24,446 nucleotides of DNA. Origin: Bacteroidales bacterium (GTDB lineage: Bacteria > Bacteroidota > Bacteroidia > Bacteroidales > Muribaculaceae). Both the position numbers and the translations under genes were made by a program. The stretch's first letter is position 1; each line of letters opens with the position of its first letter. The notes under the pieces were generated by a model. The model saw only the letters and a list, made by a program, of their open reading frames with translations. It did not search any database and was not told where the DNA came from. Location of the stretch: NCBI GenBank assembly GCA_019416425.1, contig DXXK01000079.1, positions 1-24,446 of the forward strand. The letters are read 5' to 3'. Below are positions 23,466-24,446 of the stretch, in pieces.

Positions 23466-23508
23466 AACTATGTGATATTTATGAATTTCTTTTGATATAA
23501 AATCGTTT

Positions 23509-24446
23509 TTATTTTTTCAGCATCGATGTTTTTGAATATGATTCCCAATTTGTATAATGTTTGAAAAAATATAGTATCAGAAAGAAATATACCAATATTT
23601 TGCCAACAAATGGAAATCCACTGGCAAACCCTCCACGATTAGTAACATATCCGAAATCAATTGCGGAGTAAAGTAAAATACATATCAACTGTGGATACCT
23701 CATCAGAATTTTATATACAACACCCATAAGGAATCCATACAGCAGACCATTGATCCAGAATAAATGTTTCCCAAGTAGATATACAGATTCTCCTACAATT
23801 CCCGGAAGCACTATATAGAAACCTTTTGTTGTTCTCGATATTCCAAGAAGGTCTTCCGTGAACAGTGCATTGAAATTAACGTCTAATCCTCCTCGGACAA
23901 AACCCGGGAATGGCATGGTAAATAACCAGACAAGATAACTTACAATATGATCTCCCTGCCATAATAATACCTCGTCGAAATGAAGAGGATATCCGCTTTC
24001 CTGCTCTAAAAGAGTTGTGAAGGCCTCTTCAAAACTCAAGGTGCCGGTTATTTCACCCATCCTAACGAGACTGTATTGTACAAAAAATATAATAAGAGTG
24101 GGTATGGCAACAACGCATATTATTACGATAGCTTTTCTTAGATTTGGCCGTGCATAATATGTTATGCCGGTTATCAAGATAATGGCATATAACATTGAAC
24201 CGCGCCCTAAATATCCTATATCGCAATATTGAATATAATATGGTATAACAACAAGTAACGAAAGGATTAACGTCTTTCTTCTGAATTTATATAACGAGAG
24301 AAGATAAAACGGAAATAATGTCGTACTTATCAAGCTAATGACAGAAAGCACAAAATCTTCCTGGTTATTATTGTAACGTTCAAATAAAAAATTTGCAATA
24401 TCGGGTTGAGGCGGGTTTATTATATTTATAAGTCTGAATGTTGGAT
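23509..24446 (-). CDS. Predicted oligosaccharide repeat-unit polymerase (Wzy-like membrane protein), N-terminus beyond the window
   Basis: The frame stays open from its stop at 23509 to the right edge without a convincing start. The first possible start in the window is a GTG at 24351, but another 31 sense codons precede it (including INPPQPDIANFLFERY), so the gene is truncated by the window. At least six hydrophobic segments are visible (for example LYAIILITGITYYA and AIVIICVVAIPTLIIFFVQY). A long extracytoplasmic loop (about FEEAFTTLLEQESGYPLHFD to GISRTTKGFYIVLPGIVGE) separates the last groups, the arrangement of Wzy/O-antigen polymerases. It would join repeat units at the periplasmic face. 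Sequence conservation in this class is poor, so the call rests on topology and context. Confidence 0.7.
   Translation of the reverse strand, partial: PTFRLINIINPPQPDIANFLFERYNNNQEDFVLSVISLISTTLFPFYLLSLYKFRRKTLILSLLVVIPYYIQYCDIGYLGRGSMLYAIILITGITYYARPNLRKAIVIICVVAIPTLIIFFVQYSLVRMGEITGTLSFEEAFTTLLEQESGYPLHFDEVLLWQGDHIVSYLVWLFTMPFPGFVRGGLDVNFNALFTEDLLGISRTTKGFYIVLPGIVGESVYLLGKHLFWINGLLYGFLMGVVYKILMRYPQLICILLYSAIDFGYVTNRGGFASGFPFVGKILVYFFLILYFFKHYTNWESYSKTSMLKK

Overview
The window looks like a chromosomal piece of a gut-type Bacteroidales bacterium. The protein style fits, three genes are preceded by Bacteroidota -33/-7 promoters (TTTG or TTG, then TAnnTTTG), Shine-Dalgarno sites are weak, and the spacers carry 'attatgcattatgcatt' and GTAG-footed palindromic repeats. 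I lean towards Muribaculaceae or Prevotellaceae, but this is an impression and not a demonstrated assignment. Every supported gene lies on the minus strand, so transcription runs right to left.

The backbone is a surface or exopolysaccharide cluster. From the right edge it reads: a membrane polymerase (partial), two GT4-type glycosyltransferases, gmd, fcl, a third glycosyltransferase and a mannose-1-phosphate guanylyltransferase. After an interruption it resumes with the initiating phosphoglycosyl transferase, a fourth glycosyltransferase, an ATP-grasp ligase and a HAD hydrolase. After a second interruption a DegT/DnrJ/EryC1 aminotransferase begins and runs off the left edge. The guanylyltransferase, Gmd and Fcl together should supply GDP-mannose and GDP-L-fucose.

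The two interruptions hold genes of a defence or mobile character. Between the guanylyltransferase and the initiating transferase are a 460-bp insertion-sequence remnant, a TIR-STAND-TPR protein with a degenerate P-loop, a broken tRNA-Gly(CCC), an AAA-ATPase/PD-(D/E)XK protein with a textbook promoter, and a 154-codon probable gene fragment between two copies of a composite spacer. Between the HAD gene and the aminotransferase are a tRNA/tmRNA-like relic, a reverse transcriptase of the Abi/UG (defence-associated) type, a relic of a WbuC-like cupin, a Panacea-domain gene coupled to a 172-aa partner (probable toxin-antitoxin pair), and an ABC/OLD-type ATPase coupled to a 212-aa unknown protein.

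The spacers around the defence-type genes are unusually long (about 290 to 870 bp) and share repeats: a ~55-bp dispersed element, GTAG-footed hairpins and AT-rich 'tatgcat' strings. One AT-rich string appears to be inserted in frame in the aminotransferase. The glycan genes within each block are tightly packed or overlap. The strongest leads are the modular insertion of defence units into a glycan locus, the uncharacterised ATPase/212-aa pair, the Panacea pair, and the reverse transcriptase.
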